A stretch of 64,000 bases of DNA. It comes from Helianthus annuus (lineage: Eukaryota; Streptophyta; Magnoliopsida; Asterales; Asteraceae). The stretch's first letter is position 1. Each line of letters begins with the position of its first letter. A program made the position numbers and the translations under genes. The notes beneath the pieces are model-generated. The model saw only the letters and a list, made by a program, of their open reading frames with translations. It had not been told where the DNA came from and did no database searches. Shown piece after piece: positions 1-11,303 of this stretch. Location: NCBI RefSeq assembly GCF_002127325.2, contig NC_035444.2:86648286-86712285 (forward strand), written 5' to 3'.

Positions 1-442
1 GGTTTTTCTTCCCATTTCAATCAACATAAATAAGGTTAAGTTTCTCATTCATACCAAACAATTTCACCAACTCAGCTTCAAAACGTCAAATAATACAAAA
101 ATTAAGACTATGATACCCAACCGAGTGCAAATGCGAGATTGTTCTCAGTTCCTAGCGGCACTTTGGCTACCGAGTGCAAAAAACCGTTAGTTATGCATCA
201 CTATTTCTCAATCAAAACAAAGATTTAGGTGACACGTAACATCTATAGATAAACTAGTACCAAACAACAACCTTAAAAAAGAATTCAGATGCAACATTTT
301 CTAATTTATCGACCATGGAACACTATCACTGTATCTTTAAAGTAAAAAAAATAAGTAAAACTAAACTGTGACAAGAAAGATAAACATGATTAAAATTTAA
401 ATTATTAAAACAGTAAGAATTACATATGAAAATGAAAACTAA
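1..442. other. AT-rich noncoding stretch
   Basis: I see no supported gene. The sequence is AT-rich with no long open frame. A phrase containing 'ccgagtgcaaa' occurs twice around 121-181, which may be a small repeat. It may be downstream flank of the minus-strand remnant that begins at 781. Confidence 0.4.
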
Positions 443-781
443 TCAAATTATTAAAATCAAACAGCAAGAATAAAGAAATTTTAACTTTAACTCCATCGAG
501 TACTGAACTTCTCGGTGTATATCCTTGAGCTCTGTCATGAACTCTAGGTCTCTATCACCACACTCTATATTACTGGCAATAAACAAGTCACGAACGGAAG
601 TCGTCGGCATCGCCATCAAGTTTCTGGAAACGTGGTCTCTGGTGAGCAGACCAAGTTGCAATCCATCAAAACACCTCTTCAACTCTTGAAGAGTAGCCCT
701 ATCTACATAGATTTGCTCTTCAATTTGTATAATAAAGCGCTACTTTAAATCATCAGATTGTGCAGAAGTGTACGATGCCAT
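443..781 (-). pseudogene. Short uncharacterised ORF with early stop
   Basis: A minus-strand ATG at 781 starts MASYTSAQSDDLK and then meets a TAG at codon 14. The same frame stays open for about 98 more codons and ends near 443. The downstream part reads as a plausible soluble, charged protein (for example CFDGLQLGLLTRDHVSRNLM). I do not recognise the family. Either the first stop is a nonsense mutation or translation starts internally near 682. No intron consensus is needed to explain the frame. It could be a host gene relic or part of an unrecognised transposon. Confidence 0.3.
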
Positions 782-1668
782 TTTATGTTATTACTGAACT
801 GATAAACTAAACGAATCGGTGTATGATGCAAAACATTTGAATTAGCAATCTATATACTTAATAAAGTAAACCATTGGGGGACACATGTCACCCCATGGTT
901 TCACCTCATCTAATTTTCCCGCCTAAATGACACACATTCATCGCATGACCCATTTGGTTATTTGGATTATCCGAAATCGTATAGAAATACCTTTAAATGG
1001 GATGCCGCATGACCGAAACATAAATGGATGACACGGATGGTCAAATTAAGCTTCCTACGCACTCTTCATTGTAAAGAAACCCTAATAAAAATTCCTCTGC
1101 CTCTTCTCTCAATACATTCAATCGGATCAACGTTCAAGGGATTTGAAGACTTTCACAATCGACGACATCGGGTATTTTTCATTGTATTTGTGTGTGTGTT
1201 TCAGTACTAATTTTTTAAAGTTATGTGTTGCTTTGTTTCTTATGTCAGACACATGATCTGCTTTGACAACTTTTAAAATCCTTGAATTTGATAAGATTTT
1301 CGAAGTACTTCTGATCCGTTATCGTTAATTGCTTATGTTCATATTGTTAGTTTATAATCCAGGTGTTTCCCCTTTTCATTATCCCTATTGGTTTTAGGGT
1401 TTTAATACACAATTTGTTGTTCTTTCTTTATATTATGATGATTTTCTCATTCGGATGAAATTAGTAAATGTCTAATGTTAGCCAGCACTCTTAATCGCCG
1501 ATTTGATGTTTGTTTTGTTTTCGACTATGTTCGTTAGGGTTTATAATAGGCGATTTGATGGTTGATTGATTGAATCTTTGATTCTTAGAGTTTTAATAGA
1601 CAATTTGTTGTTGTTTCTTTACACATGAAGTTTAACTAATTAAATCCCATTTTTTTGCATGTAAACAG
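782..1668 (+). other. Probable promoter and first intron of the B3 remnant
   Basis: No coding region is supported. Around 1075-1085 lies 'aaaccctaat', a telo-box-like motif common near plant transcription starts, followed by a pyrimidine-rich stretch. A long T-rich tract then ends in a good acceptor ('gtaaacag') at 1668, which looks like a long 5'-UTR intron ahead of the exon at 1669. Confidence 0.3.
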
Positions 1669-1984
1669 TATACGTTGAAAGGCATAATCGTTTACGGATT
1701 TGCAAGACAAGTTTGGCACAACGAGAAGAAATCTATGGTGAGTATTGAACTTATAACCATATCAAACCAAATTCTGATGTTGTAAGGTATTCTTTATATG
1801 TTATAATATAAATATTTTGTATTTTTTCCATTTTCAGAAACTTCCTGGGGAATATGGGCAGTGGATTAAGACATTTAACTACCCTGAGAAGAATGTTGTT
1901 ATTCAGACACTTGATGGGAGGATTTTCAACGTAAAACTTTTTAATATTGGAGGCGACTACTTTTTCTATAACGGATGGTTATAG
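1669..1984 (+). pseudogene. B3 DNA-binding domain remnant (REM-like)
   Basis: Two exon-like blocks, 1669-1737 and 1838-1984, are joined by a GT..AG intron (gtgagt ... ttttcag) and stay in one frame. The second block reads KLPGEYGQWIKTF, then a strand rich in V/I, then DGRIFNVKLF and YFFYNGW. This is the order seen in plant B3 domains, a DNA-binding fold of transcription factors: LP..F, then the 'G..W.V.L' strand, then 'GW..F'. The frame stops (TTA TAG) right after the NGW motif, where a functional B3 domain would continue with 'Fv..n.L..GD'. No upstream start codon can be fixed. I read it as the 5' part of a REM-like B3 gene that was cut off by the retroelement beginning near 2328. The match is by motif only. 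Confidence 0.35.
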
Positions 1985-2327
1985 TAAACTCGGTTTTACA
2001 AAGAAAAGTCTTTTTGAGAAAAACCAGACTATAACCCGTTTTGTACCAAGCAACTCGCAACGACACTACACTCCAAGTGCAAGGCTCAACATTCTAGACT
2101 TCGTGGCTCGGGCATTTGTTTACTTGTTGCTTATTTGGTGCCTATGGGATGATATATGTACTGGTATACTTATTATATGAAACGTTAGCTATATACATAA
2201 ATAGTACATACTTGTGTGTGCAATGGTCAAACTTCCCTCTATTTTCTCACGACACTACGGCGTCTTTCTCACTCTGTATTTTCTGGATATGAAGACAATG
2301 AGCGGACGCTGAGGAGGCAACATTAAC

Positions 2328-4128
2328 ATGACTCGGGATCAGCTGATGAACCTGATAAACGTTGTGGCTGAGGCTTTGGCAGCTCATCCCAGAGGTAAAC
2401 TTAACATTCTAGGATGTTTAGATGCTACTCTCGTGTCGTCTTGTCATTCTTAATTGGTTCGCTTCGTTTTAGGCGACAGGACAATCTGCACCCACTCAAC
2501 CGCGTGTTTGCACTTTCAAAACGTTTATGGACTGTAAACCCCTTACCTTCAATGGCACTGAAGGAGCTATAGGCCTTCTGCACTGGATCGAGAAGGTCGA
2601 ATATGTGTTTGCTGTGTGTGAATGTCCTGCTGCTAATTGGGTGAAGTTTGCTACTGGTACACTCGAAGGGAATGTGCTTTCTTGGTGGAAGGCGCAGGTT
2701 CAGATGCTCGGATTGGTGGATGCCAATGCTACTCCTTGGAATGATTTCAAGAATCTGATCAAGGAAGAATACTATCACAGGGATGGTATCCACAAGCTCG
2801 AGACTGAGTACTACGAGTTGAAAATGGTTGGATCGAAAATCAAGACATACACTAAGCAATCTAATGACTATGCCGCACTATGTCCCAACATGTCTCAGCG
2901 TGCTTACCGAAGAATCGAGCTGTATATCAGGGGTCTGGTCCCCGAAATTCGAAGTCTTGTGACTTCAGCTAATCTCCCCACAATCCAACAAGTTGTTCGT
3001 CTCGCACACCGACTCACTGATCAAGCTGTAGAACAGGGTAAGCTGCCCAAACGAATCAGTGCTACTGCTGAAACTTTTGGAGATAACAAACGCAAATGGG
3101 ATGGCAACCAGGGCAAAGATGCTAATCCCACTCAGACCCCAGCCCAGCAAAGGAAGTTCAAGAACAATAAGGGTCCTCAACAACATGGTGGTTACCAAGG
3201 AAATCGACCCAAGTGCAACAAGTGCAATCGACATCACAACGGGCCGCGTGAAAGGAAACGCTATCAGAGATGCAACAAACCAGGGCATGAGGCTAAGGAC
3301 TGTAGAAGCCCGTACCCTGCAAGGCAAAACCAGTCACAACAGCAGCAGGAGCAAGGAAACAACCATGGATGCTACCATTATGGAGCAGTAGGGCACATGA
3401 AGAAGAATTGCCCTCAGTTGAACCAGAATCGCAACAACAACAATCAAGGCACTGGAAACAACAACAATAATGGTGACAACAGTACGAGAGGAAGAGCATT
3501 CGTGATCAGAGCTGGTGAAGCAAGGAATGATCCCAACGTTGTAGCGGGTAAGTTCCTACTTGATGATCGTTACGTTAGTGTACTATTTGATTCTGGAGCC
3601 GATGCTAGTTATGTATCCCTACGTATTAGTAAGACGCTTAAGCCTACGCCAACTCCTTTAGACACTAAGCACGTCGTCGAGTGAGGCCTCACACGTTATC
3701 AACAATTATAGACTCGTACTATCTGGTCAAACCTTCCTCGTCAATCTCTTTCCCATCGTTCTCGGAAGCTTCAACGTTGTCATTGGAATGGATTGATTAT
3801 CCAAACATCAAGCCGAAATACTCTGTCAAGAGAAAGTTGTTCGTATCCCTCGTTCTTTGGGCGAACCTCTTATTGTTCAAGGCGACAAAGTGGCGCTGTC
3901 ACACGCATCATCTCATTCCTAAAGGCCCAGAAGTGTTTACGAAAGGGCCATACTGCTGTTCTAGCTCTCGTCACCGACGTCCAAACGAAGGAAAGGAAGA
4001 TTGAAGATTTTCCCATCATACGCGACTTTCCTTCCTGAGGTATTCCCTGAAGAATTACATGTTCTTCCATCTCACCGTCAAGTTGAATTTCAAATCGAGC
4101 TAACTCCTGGAAACAGATAGATTCACTT
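2328..4128 (+). mobile_element. Truncated Ty3/Gypsy element (gag and protease only)
   Basis: The block holds the inner part of a Gypsy element. A gag start-like segment (MTRDQLMNLINVVAEAL) is at 2328. An intron-like GT..AG gap follows at about 2394-2473, then the long gag-protease frame at 2527-3684. Afterwards come broken frames that still read like the protease-to-RT linker of plant Gypsy polyproteins (for example IGMDWL, FPEELH and FQIELTPG spread over three frames). The match ends near 4128, before any reverse transcriptase. No LTR, primer-binding site or integrase is visible, so both ends are truncated. Confidence 0.7.
2527..3684 (+). pseudogene. Gypsy Gag-protease ORF
   Basis: The 385-residue frame encodes a retrotransposon Gag (capsid region about residues 1-170, with WWKAQVQ and the EEYYHRD segment), a basic Gln/Asn-rich linker, two damaged zinc knuckles and the start of an aspartic protease (LFDSGADASYVS, about residue 355). 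In a working element Gag forms the particle that packages RNA, and the protease cuts the polyprotein. Both knuckles have lost a cysteine to tyrosine: the first reads YQRCNKPGHEAKDC and the second CYHYGAVGHMKKNC, where Cys is expected. The frame ends just after the protease active site and no RT follows, so the copy is not functional. Confidence 0.75.
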
Positions 4129-4497
4129 AGGAAACCCATAATATGTTATAAAGAACCCGTATGTTGAATAAGAATCCACAATCACAACTATTCTGCTTCA
4201 TCTCTTTTCTTGCAATTACAATTGTTTTTATTTTTGTTGTAATAATACTCTGATTGATGGTTTCCCTGTATTTCACGTATATAATTTGAAACTAATGGTG
4301 CTTTATTTTAAATTTATGAAAGGTTTTTCCACAATTAAACATGTTATTTTGAATTGTCACAATTGTAAATGTGCCTTGGTTCAGGTTGATGATTTTAACG
4401 AAAATAAATATATGGTTAGTCCTTGGTGTATATATTTTTTTTTTCAGAATAACAACTTGCTTGACCTTTTTCAAACAATGGGAAAAGTGTATTTCAA
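4129..4497. other. AT-rich noncoding stretch
   Basis: This lies between the Gypsy fragment and the LINE tail. It is AT-rich with poly-T runs. Short open frames exist on both strands over the same bases and have no recognisable domain. I see no gene. Confidence 0.4.
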
Positions 4498-4820
4498 ATT
4501 TTTTTTTTAACTGCAACCTTCAATAAACCACAGCCAAAAACCAAACTTCCAGCAAGAAGCTAGAAGCGGCTGGCACAACCACAAACAAACAAAAGAAAAT
4601 TACAAATCAAAGGACTTCCACATTTGCTAGTTTACATTCACATTTTTAGCCCTATGCGCTTTGACTTCCCCCAATATTTCTTCAATTTTTGCTGGACTGT
4701 TTGAAAAGACGGCTTTGTTTCGAGCTTTCCATATACTCCACATAGTCACAAGAATTACTACCTGGACAGCCTTCTTTTTCGTATCACTACCTGTGATGTG
4801 TTTATGCATCTCGAACCATC
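4498..4820 (-). mobile_element. 5'-truncated LINE (non-LTR retrotransposon) tail
   Basis: The minus strand encodes about 60 residues including MWSIWKARNKAVF and EEILGEVKAH. This is the typical end of plant LINE ORF2 proteins, downstream of the reverse transcriptase zinc-binding region. The plus-strand T run at about 4498-4509 is what a poly(A) tail on the minus strand would look like, and it sits at the expected 3' end. The copy lacks endonuclease and RT, as usual for 5'-truncated LINE insertions. I could not identify a convincing target-site duplication. Confidence 0.6.
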
Positions 4821-4913
4821 AACATATAGAAGCAAATGCAAATATAGCACTAAACTTTATTTCTAAAACACAGATTTCCATTTATTATAGCAATTCATGC
4901 ATGGCATGGATTT

Positions 4914-6586
4914 TCAGATGGTTGTCTTTTTAGTCCTTAAAGAGATTTTTGCTAGCAGAGGGTTCTTCATAACCACAGTGAACTTGACCTTCTCTTTAAG
5001 ATCAACATGATAATCATCAGGAACACTCCAATGAAAATACCAAATCAAATTCGCAACAAAATATTCCAAATGAAGCAAAGCCAAATCAGCACCAGGACAT
5101 ATCCTTCTCCCCGCACCAAAAGGCATCATCTTGATCCCTTTGCTTCCACCTATATCAAACACACAACCACTACCTTCGTTCAACAAGAACCTCTCAGGCT
5201 TGAACTCCATTGGCTCATCCCACACCTCTGGGTCCCAACCCATCTCAGCTATCATAAAATTGATGGTTGCACCCTTTGGAATCATGTAGCCTTGCAACTC
5301 TACCTCCTCATTGACCTTATGGGGTAGTGCAATATGCCCTGGTGGATGTCTCCTTAATCCTTCTAAAACCACTGCTTTCAAGTAAGGCATTTTTTGTAGC
5401 TTATCTTCGCTTATAACCGATTCGGGCTCAACCCTTGGCTGCGGTGGTGGCCCCACCACTGCAACAATTTCATTATAGAGCTTTTGTTGAATACTAGGAT
5501 GCTTCACCAGATTAGCCATGATCCACTGTAGAGCACTAGAGGCGGTTTCCGAGGAAACCACGAGGAACTCGCTACACAATGTCACCATCTCCTTTTGGGT
5601 GAGCTTTCCATCCTTTTCATTTGTATCCTCTTCCCCTGGAACCTGTTGTTTGAAAGATGGATGAAAAATGAGTTTTTAATCTAACTAAAAAAATTGTCTT
5701 TTTTACTAACTTTGGACACAAATAAAAGTAAATCTTAGTGTTATATTTATATTATTTTACAAGCGGCTTCCTACACCTGTAGTTTCACAAGCGTGTCGAT
5801 GTATGCCACCATTTGTTTTTTGTCTCCTACTCTAGCTCCTTCTGTCCGAGACTTGATGAGTGAAACAAGCAGTTGCTTTTGATCAATCCGCAATTGATTG
5901 AACTTCTTCCATTTGTTTCTAAACAACATTTTCGCCAACCATCGGGACACAAGGAACACGTTAAAACTCCAGGAGGCAGTTAATGAGAGCAAACCATCTT
6001 GCACACATGCAATGTCATTAACAAGGCTTTCATCAACCTTCTCCCCAAAGCACATGAGTAATGACAGGTGTAACATGGCTACATCAATATGATCAACCAC
6101 CTTAACTATTCCCACAGCCTCCTGTTGCTCCTGGATCCGACTAATCATAATACCAAGGATCCACTTGCGAGCCCACGAGTAAGACTTGACGTTTGAAGGG
6201 TGCAAGAAGTTGGAGCCAAGATTATGACGGTATGCCCGCCAGATAGGACCATAAGAGGCCGAAGAGATGCCGCCTATACGCCAAGTTTTAGGGCGGTCAG
6301 AGAAGGTGGTGCCTTTCTGGATGAGGACTTGGTGGCTCAGAGAATGGCTGCCCACAAAGACTGAAAGATGAGAACCAATGTTAAGAGTAATAATGGGTCC
6401 ATATTTGGACTTGAGACCTCTTAGGATGAATTGGAGGTTTGGGAGGGAGTTGGTTAGCAGTAGGAGATAGGAGAAAAGGAACGACGGCCCAGGGGGTAGC
6501 TTCTTGCCGTCTCTCCGGCGGAACAGGAGGGATTTGATAATGGCTGTGAAGCCAATGGAAACCAGAATGAGAAACCAGCTCTCCAT
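4914..6586 (-). CDS. Cytochrome P450, CYP89A-like
   Basis: This two-exon gene (exon 1 6586-5777, exon 2 5642-4914) encodes 512 residues, the usual size. Its GT..AG intron (5643-5776) sits between LVKLQ and VPGEED. It is a heme monooxygenase, expected on the ER through the N-terminal hydrophobic anchor (residues about 4-22). Motifs in order: PPGP hinge (31-34), WRAYR in helix C (116-120), helix-I segment VVSSETAS (298-305), ExxR EGLR (364-367), PERF (419-422) and heme loop [10 protein letters not shown] with Cys452. The layout and phrases such as GLRRHPPGH point to CYP89A. In Arabidopsis, CYP89A9 acts in chlorophyll breakdown; the substrate here is unknown. I chose ATG 6586 because MESWFL matches the family start and a TATA box lies just upstream, while the ATG at 6655 lies beyond it. 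The helix-I A/G-G pair is replaced (V-S), but the E302-T303 pair remains. Confidence 0.9.
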
Positions 6587-7486
6587 ATTACACAATGTTT
6601 CTGATTCGTGATAACTTGCAATATATAATGCGAGGCAAACCATTTTACAGCTCATTTTCTTTAAAAACTTGAAATTACTAAAATAGTTTTCTTTTTACTC
6701 ATTAGTTTTTATCTGTTCTCTCAATATATTTAACACGGGTGTACATGTATACATGTAGATAATTCTATGTGTATGTAATTTTTACAAAAGCATATTACAT
6801 ATATACGCAATGTAAAAGTCTATCAGGATTCTACAATCTTGTACATGAAACAAATTACAATCTTGTACATGAAACAAAAGCAGATTTAAGATAGCAAAAA
6901 AACTACAATCTTGTACATGAAACAAATTACAAGAACTATATACATATGTGCATAGATCTTGGTATGCAAAAATGGGTCGGTTTTTATCGTCTTAATTATA
7001 CCTTAAAACACATGAAGGGTTTTGCATAATTGCATGTGTAAACTTCTAAACAATGAAAATAGTGATAATAATAATGGTTGGGAATAAAGTATATTTAACA
7101 AATTTGATTAATTATAATTTTGACATTTATATGATGCTAAAGCAATTAAGAAATTTATTGATAGATGACTGAATTAACACGTCGTTCTAACACTTAAAAC
7201 ATAATCAATATTTGAAAACATGACGAGGGTATATAACTTACCAACTTGTTACTAATCGGTGGTCTTGTATACCAAGGAAAATTTCACCTACATATTACTG
7301 ACAAATTCACCAGTGAAATAATTACTACGTACTCAACAACATATAGAAATTTCAACAACATAAGACTGTAAATCAAACATTTCCTTTACATTTTTTTTTA
7401 AAAAAAAGTTACAGTTTTAAATTAAAGCGATTCACAATGTCAACCAATCTATCTAACTATTTCATGCCATTGTTGTTAAATAATAA
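6587..7486. other. P450 upstream region, noncoding
   Basis: AT-rich flank with no supported gene. The phrase 'caatcttgtacatgaaac' occurs three times between 6834 and 6926, a small local repeat. Nothing else is recognised up to the Helitron end at 7487. Confidence 0.4.
6618..6632 (-). promoter_or_regulatory. Putative TATA box of the P450 gene
   Basis: The minus strand reads cattatatattgc about 35-45 bases upstream of ATG 6586. That spacing would give a very short 5' leader. It supports 6586 over the upstream in-frame ATG at 6655. Confidence 0.4.
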
Positions 7487-8780
7487 CTAGTAATTAGACC
7501 CGCGCATATTGCGGGCCGGGTACATTTTAAACCTCGAATTAATTAGTCCAAACGTTATGTGATGCGTTAATCATATGAAAGCGCACGTTTTGACGTATCC
7601 AAGTTAACTCAATAGCATTCTAATATTGGGTCAAGATTACCTAAAGCAATCAAATTTTTAATGTACAATCATAACTTATCTATATATGACCGATTCATAC
7701 ATAGGAAATGTACCGAAAAAAGCATTAAACACGTACAAACAAACGGAAAACTGACACATGTAAACCAAAAGACATAATAACGTCAAGGATTGAAATTTTA
7801 CTTGTAGCATGTTGAAACATCGAGTGGATTAGTCCAACGTTATGTGATGCATTAATCATATGAAAAACGCGTGTGTTGACGTATCCAATCTAACTTAGTG
7901 TAATCTATATAAGCATTGCAGTTGGATTAAAAAGTAAAGTAAATCAAATTTAAACCGTACAAAAGAAAAGGAATCGAACTTGGGTTAGTTTGTTTAGTGG
8001 GGTTTCACCCAATCACTACACCACCCTTACCTTTTCATCAATACTTAGTGGCGTCAAACGTACAGTAACTCAAATTTATACCATAGAATGAAAACGTATT
8101 ATACTTGACCCGACTCATTGCCGAACAAAATTTACGTCAAAACACAGGCCTGATGAAAACGTAAAAAAAAGCATTTGCCTTTAAGATACAGAAGAATAAG
8201 AATATAAAAAAATTATTCATAACTAAGACTCATGATATTGCTATTGTAGAGCTGAAGATTCGACTTCTAGTAGCCCATTTCTTTTTAGATTTAACTGGAA
8301 AAACTATCCTCCGAGTTGCAGCGGAGACTTGAAACCATGTCTATTAGTAATGCCAAATAACCATAAATAATCATCCAAATCGAAAAAGCTCGTATATAAA
8401 ATCAATAAAAAAAACTAAAAGAAACTCCATTTTTCTATTAACATTCATATATAAAAAATATAAGATAAAACCTCCAAAAAAAACTTTAAGCTTCCAACTT
8501 GTACCAAAACAAATGATGCAAGTAAAATAAAGAAAGCATGGTGTACAAATAACATTGCACAAGAATGTTGTAAATTAGAGTATTATATAATTTGAGTTCT
8601 AACTTCAAAGTCCATCAAGAATTAAGTAAACAAATTAAACCATGTTTGTGAAAATCATGAAAAGCTAGCACGTGTACAAAGGACTAAAAGTTGGAGTAGG
8701 GGCGAAATAGAGAAAGCAGACGTGTCGGCTTGTATGATCGGTGGCCAATGCCACCGACTTTTTCTTTTATGATAGTATGA
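7487..8780 (-). mobile_element. Non-autonomous Helitron
   Basis: Read on the minus strand, the element ends at 7487 with CTAG followed by host T. It is preceded by a short GC-rich hairpin (CCCGC ATATGC GCGGG type, 7499-7515), the hallmark 3' end of Helitrons. The proposed 5' end near 8780 reads TCATACTATCATAAAAG on the minus strand, like other plant Helitron starts (TC plus an A/T-rich ataataaaaga block, then a cacgtc phrase). The flanking base at that end does not match perfectly, so the 5' boundary is less sure. There is no RepHel protein. Two copies of an 85-base phrase (from about 7542 and 7828) lie inside. Confidence 0.5.
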
Positions 8781-9046
8781 AATAGGTTATGGATCTACCC
8801 ATGACTTAAGGATAAAAGGGTAAAAACGAATTCATCATCTTGATAACATGCAATCCTTTATATCAACCACAACAATATATATAAGTTAAAATCAAGATTT
8901 CCTAGTTAGTATGTCGTCTTATTTTAAATCATCATCATTACAAATCTCATTTTTTCTCAAGAATTATATTATATGTTGACAAGGACGTGTCTCTAAGAAT
9001 TCATATACTATGTTTGAGTTGGAAAAAAATATGCCTTTCCACAATG

Positions 9047-9047
<1 letters not shown>
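8781..9047. other. Noncoding spacer
   Basis: AT-rich spacer between the Helitron and the microsatellite. I see no gene. Confidence 0.35.
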
Positions 9048-9128
<81 letters not shown>

Positions 9129-9174
9129 ATTACTATTACTATTACTATTACTATTACTATTACTAGTATTAAAA
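9048..9174. repeat. (TTA)n microsatellite with a CTATTA tail
   Basis: About 26 uninterrupted TTA units are followed by roughly seven ACTATT-type units. The poly-leucine reading of this tract is an artefact of the repeat. Confidence 0.95.
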
Positions 9175-10035
9175 TCAAATGTGTATTGGGCTCACTAAAT
9201 CAAATGGATATTAGACTAACTTCTAAACCATAAAAATTGTTTTGTAAATGGGAGTATCTTGGAGTTGGTATAGGTATGCTATTTAAAAAAAATTAACATG
9301 TATATATATATATATCGGATTTAAGAAAAACACGTGCCCCTCGAAATCACGGGCCCTGTATGGTGGTCCTCTCGCACACCCTCATCATCGCCCATGTATA
9401 TTAATTTACATCATTAGCTACAGCAGACAAAAGATTCTTACTTTTAGGTTTAATTATCAAAGTGGATAGTTCAAATGAGAAGAAATTATAAATTAAGAAT
9501 AAAAATGATAAAGGGTACAAAGGTAATTTGAATAAATCATTTAATGAGTCTATTCTTTATTTTTTATATTCAAATTAATGAACCCTAATCATTAAATGAG
9601 TTATCCTATAAAATAGTTTAGCATCTTACACAATAAAAAAACAATCATGCATCCTACATATTCGACGTTTCCTACACTATAAAAACAATGTTTCCTACAC
9701 CATAAAAACAATGTTTTGGTGCAAGGTACATAATGTGTAGGACCCCAACACTTTTAAATAATTTGGTCACTTCTAATAAAATTGGTGTAGGACCAACACA
9801 TTAAAGGTGGTGAAGGAGAAAATTATGGTAACATTAATAAGACTTAAGTAACCCTTTTAATATTTATTAGTACTCTACATTAAAATGTCTATCATACCCT
9901 TATTAATTAAAGAATTAATTAAAAGTAGACAAATATTATATCTTGATTCACAACCATTGATAAAAATATATAGGGTCTATATTAATTTATTTTTCTTCTT
10001 GCAAGAAAATTCTTCTCAAATGAACCTTCCTCAAT
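9175..10035. other. Noncoding, AT-rich
   Basis: No supported gene. A short (TA)n run lies at about 9300-9315. The phrase 'tttcctacac.ataaaaacaatg' is repeated in tandem at about 9668-9712, which may be part of a small MITE. Confidence 0.4.
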
Positions 10036-10485
10036 TATCAAAATGCCAAAAAGGAGGCTCCAGTAAATTTCCTGACTGACCCCTTAGAGGGGAGGTCCAC
10101 TTTACGCCCGGCGGACATCCTTGTGTTTGGATGGGAAGGGGGGAAACACGCTTGTGTAGATTTAACTGGAGTCTCCCCTCTTGTCGGGCTCAAGGACAAG
10201 GGCTTTGTCGTAGGGCAAGCGGTGCTCAAGGCAGAGGCGAGCAAAGTAGCAAAACATGAGAAAGCCTGCCGGGAGAATCAACATGTGTTTGTCCCGTTTG
10301 CGTTTGATACCTTTGGTGGTCTCGCTCCTGACGCTGTGCGACTCTTGAATCGGGTTCAAAAAGTCGTTAACAGTAACTCTTCGTCGCTAAAGGTTTCAAA
10401 CTTTGTATTTAGTAGAATTGGTTTTTCTATTCAAAAGGGGGTGGCGACACAACTTGTTGCCCGACTACCTGCCATTGCTTTGTAA
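10036..10485 (+). pseudogene. Retroelement-type restriction-endonuclease-like domain fragment
   Basis: One open frame runs from about 10036 to the TAA at 10485 with no ATG at its left end, so it is a 5'-truncated piece. Visible segments: ADILVFGWEGGKHACVDLTG, then LKAEASKVAKHEKAC, then FVPFAFDTFGGLAPDAV. The order (D in 'DLTGVSPL', then E..K in 'KAEASK..K', then 'FxPxAxxTFGxxxxxA') resembles the PD-(D/E)XK-like domain that follows reverse transcriptase in some non-LTR retroelements. That assignment is inference from the pattern. The frame is undamaged over 150 codons, which is unusual for an isolated fragment. No RT is found upstream. It could also be an uncharacterised plant-specific protein tail. 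Confidence 0.45.
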
Positions 10486-10559
10486 TTGTCCGTTTTCGTG
10501 TGGAATTTCAAAATGATCTGATAATTCGAAACAGAAGTTGATGATTTAAAAAAAAAAAA

Positions 10560-11074
10560 TATTATCCTTAAAGAATTTTCATTTATACCTCTAATTTTTA
10601 ATTAGTTTATCATACAACCTCTCTACTTTAGTAAGTTTAGGCCCTTAATCTTAATAATTGTTTTTCATTTTCAACCCTTACACTTTGTTACAATTACTAT
10701 TTGACCCTCAACTATATTTTTTCCCTTTACATTTTATTGTAATTTTTATTTAGACACTAATTTTTTAGCTTTTTCTTCCTTTTACTTATTTATTGTCGTT
10801 TCTTTTTAGTTTTTTCTTAAGGTAAAATCTTTCTAACTTTCGTATGTACTGTCATAAGTAGGTTATTTAATTTACGTTTCAAACCTGACGCAAATATTTT
10901 TTTATGGTTATAACGAGTGTCGATACCATCACAGACTGAACTGATAACTTTTTGTGACACTCGAATATACCGTCGTGATGTGGTTTTTTTACCTTTACGT
11001 AAAATGTCCATTCGCGATTGTTTTTTTATCTATGTTTTGAACCCGCCGCAAAGCGCGGGTGGTAACCCACCGGT
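10560..11074 (+). mobile_element. Possible degenerate Helitron 3' part
   Basis: The segment ending near 11074 has ccgccgcaaagcgcgggtgg, a GC-rich hairpin-like phrase of the sort found next to Helitron 3' ends. A T-rich body like that of the Helitron copies at 27735 and 30820 precedes it. The expected terminal CTRRT reads GGTAGT, so the end is mutated or misread. No 5' end was found. Confidence 0.25.
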
Positions 11075-11303
11075 AGTAAACAATTCCAAACCTCCACTTT
11101 ATTATCAAAAGGGTGGTGGTGGTGGTGGAAAAAATATTTATCAAAATGGGTGATTTGAAAAAATATTTACTAAAATTGATGTTTTCTTTAAGTTTTTTCC
11201 TGATGGTGATGGTGGAAAGAATATTTACTAAATTAGATTTTTTAAATATTTATCAAAATTGGTATTTTTTTATCTAATCTATCGTAATTTTTTTTTTTTT
11301 TTT

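Noticed and set aside
4286..4516. ORFs on both strands at the same place
   Set aside because: AT-rich DNA gives mirror-image open frames here; no domain is seen.
9010..9198. Poly-leucine protein
   Set aside because: It is the translation of the TTA microsatellite and has no gene context.
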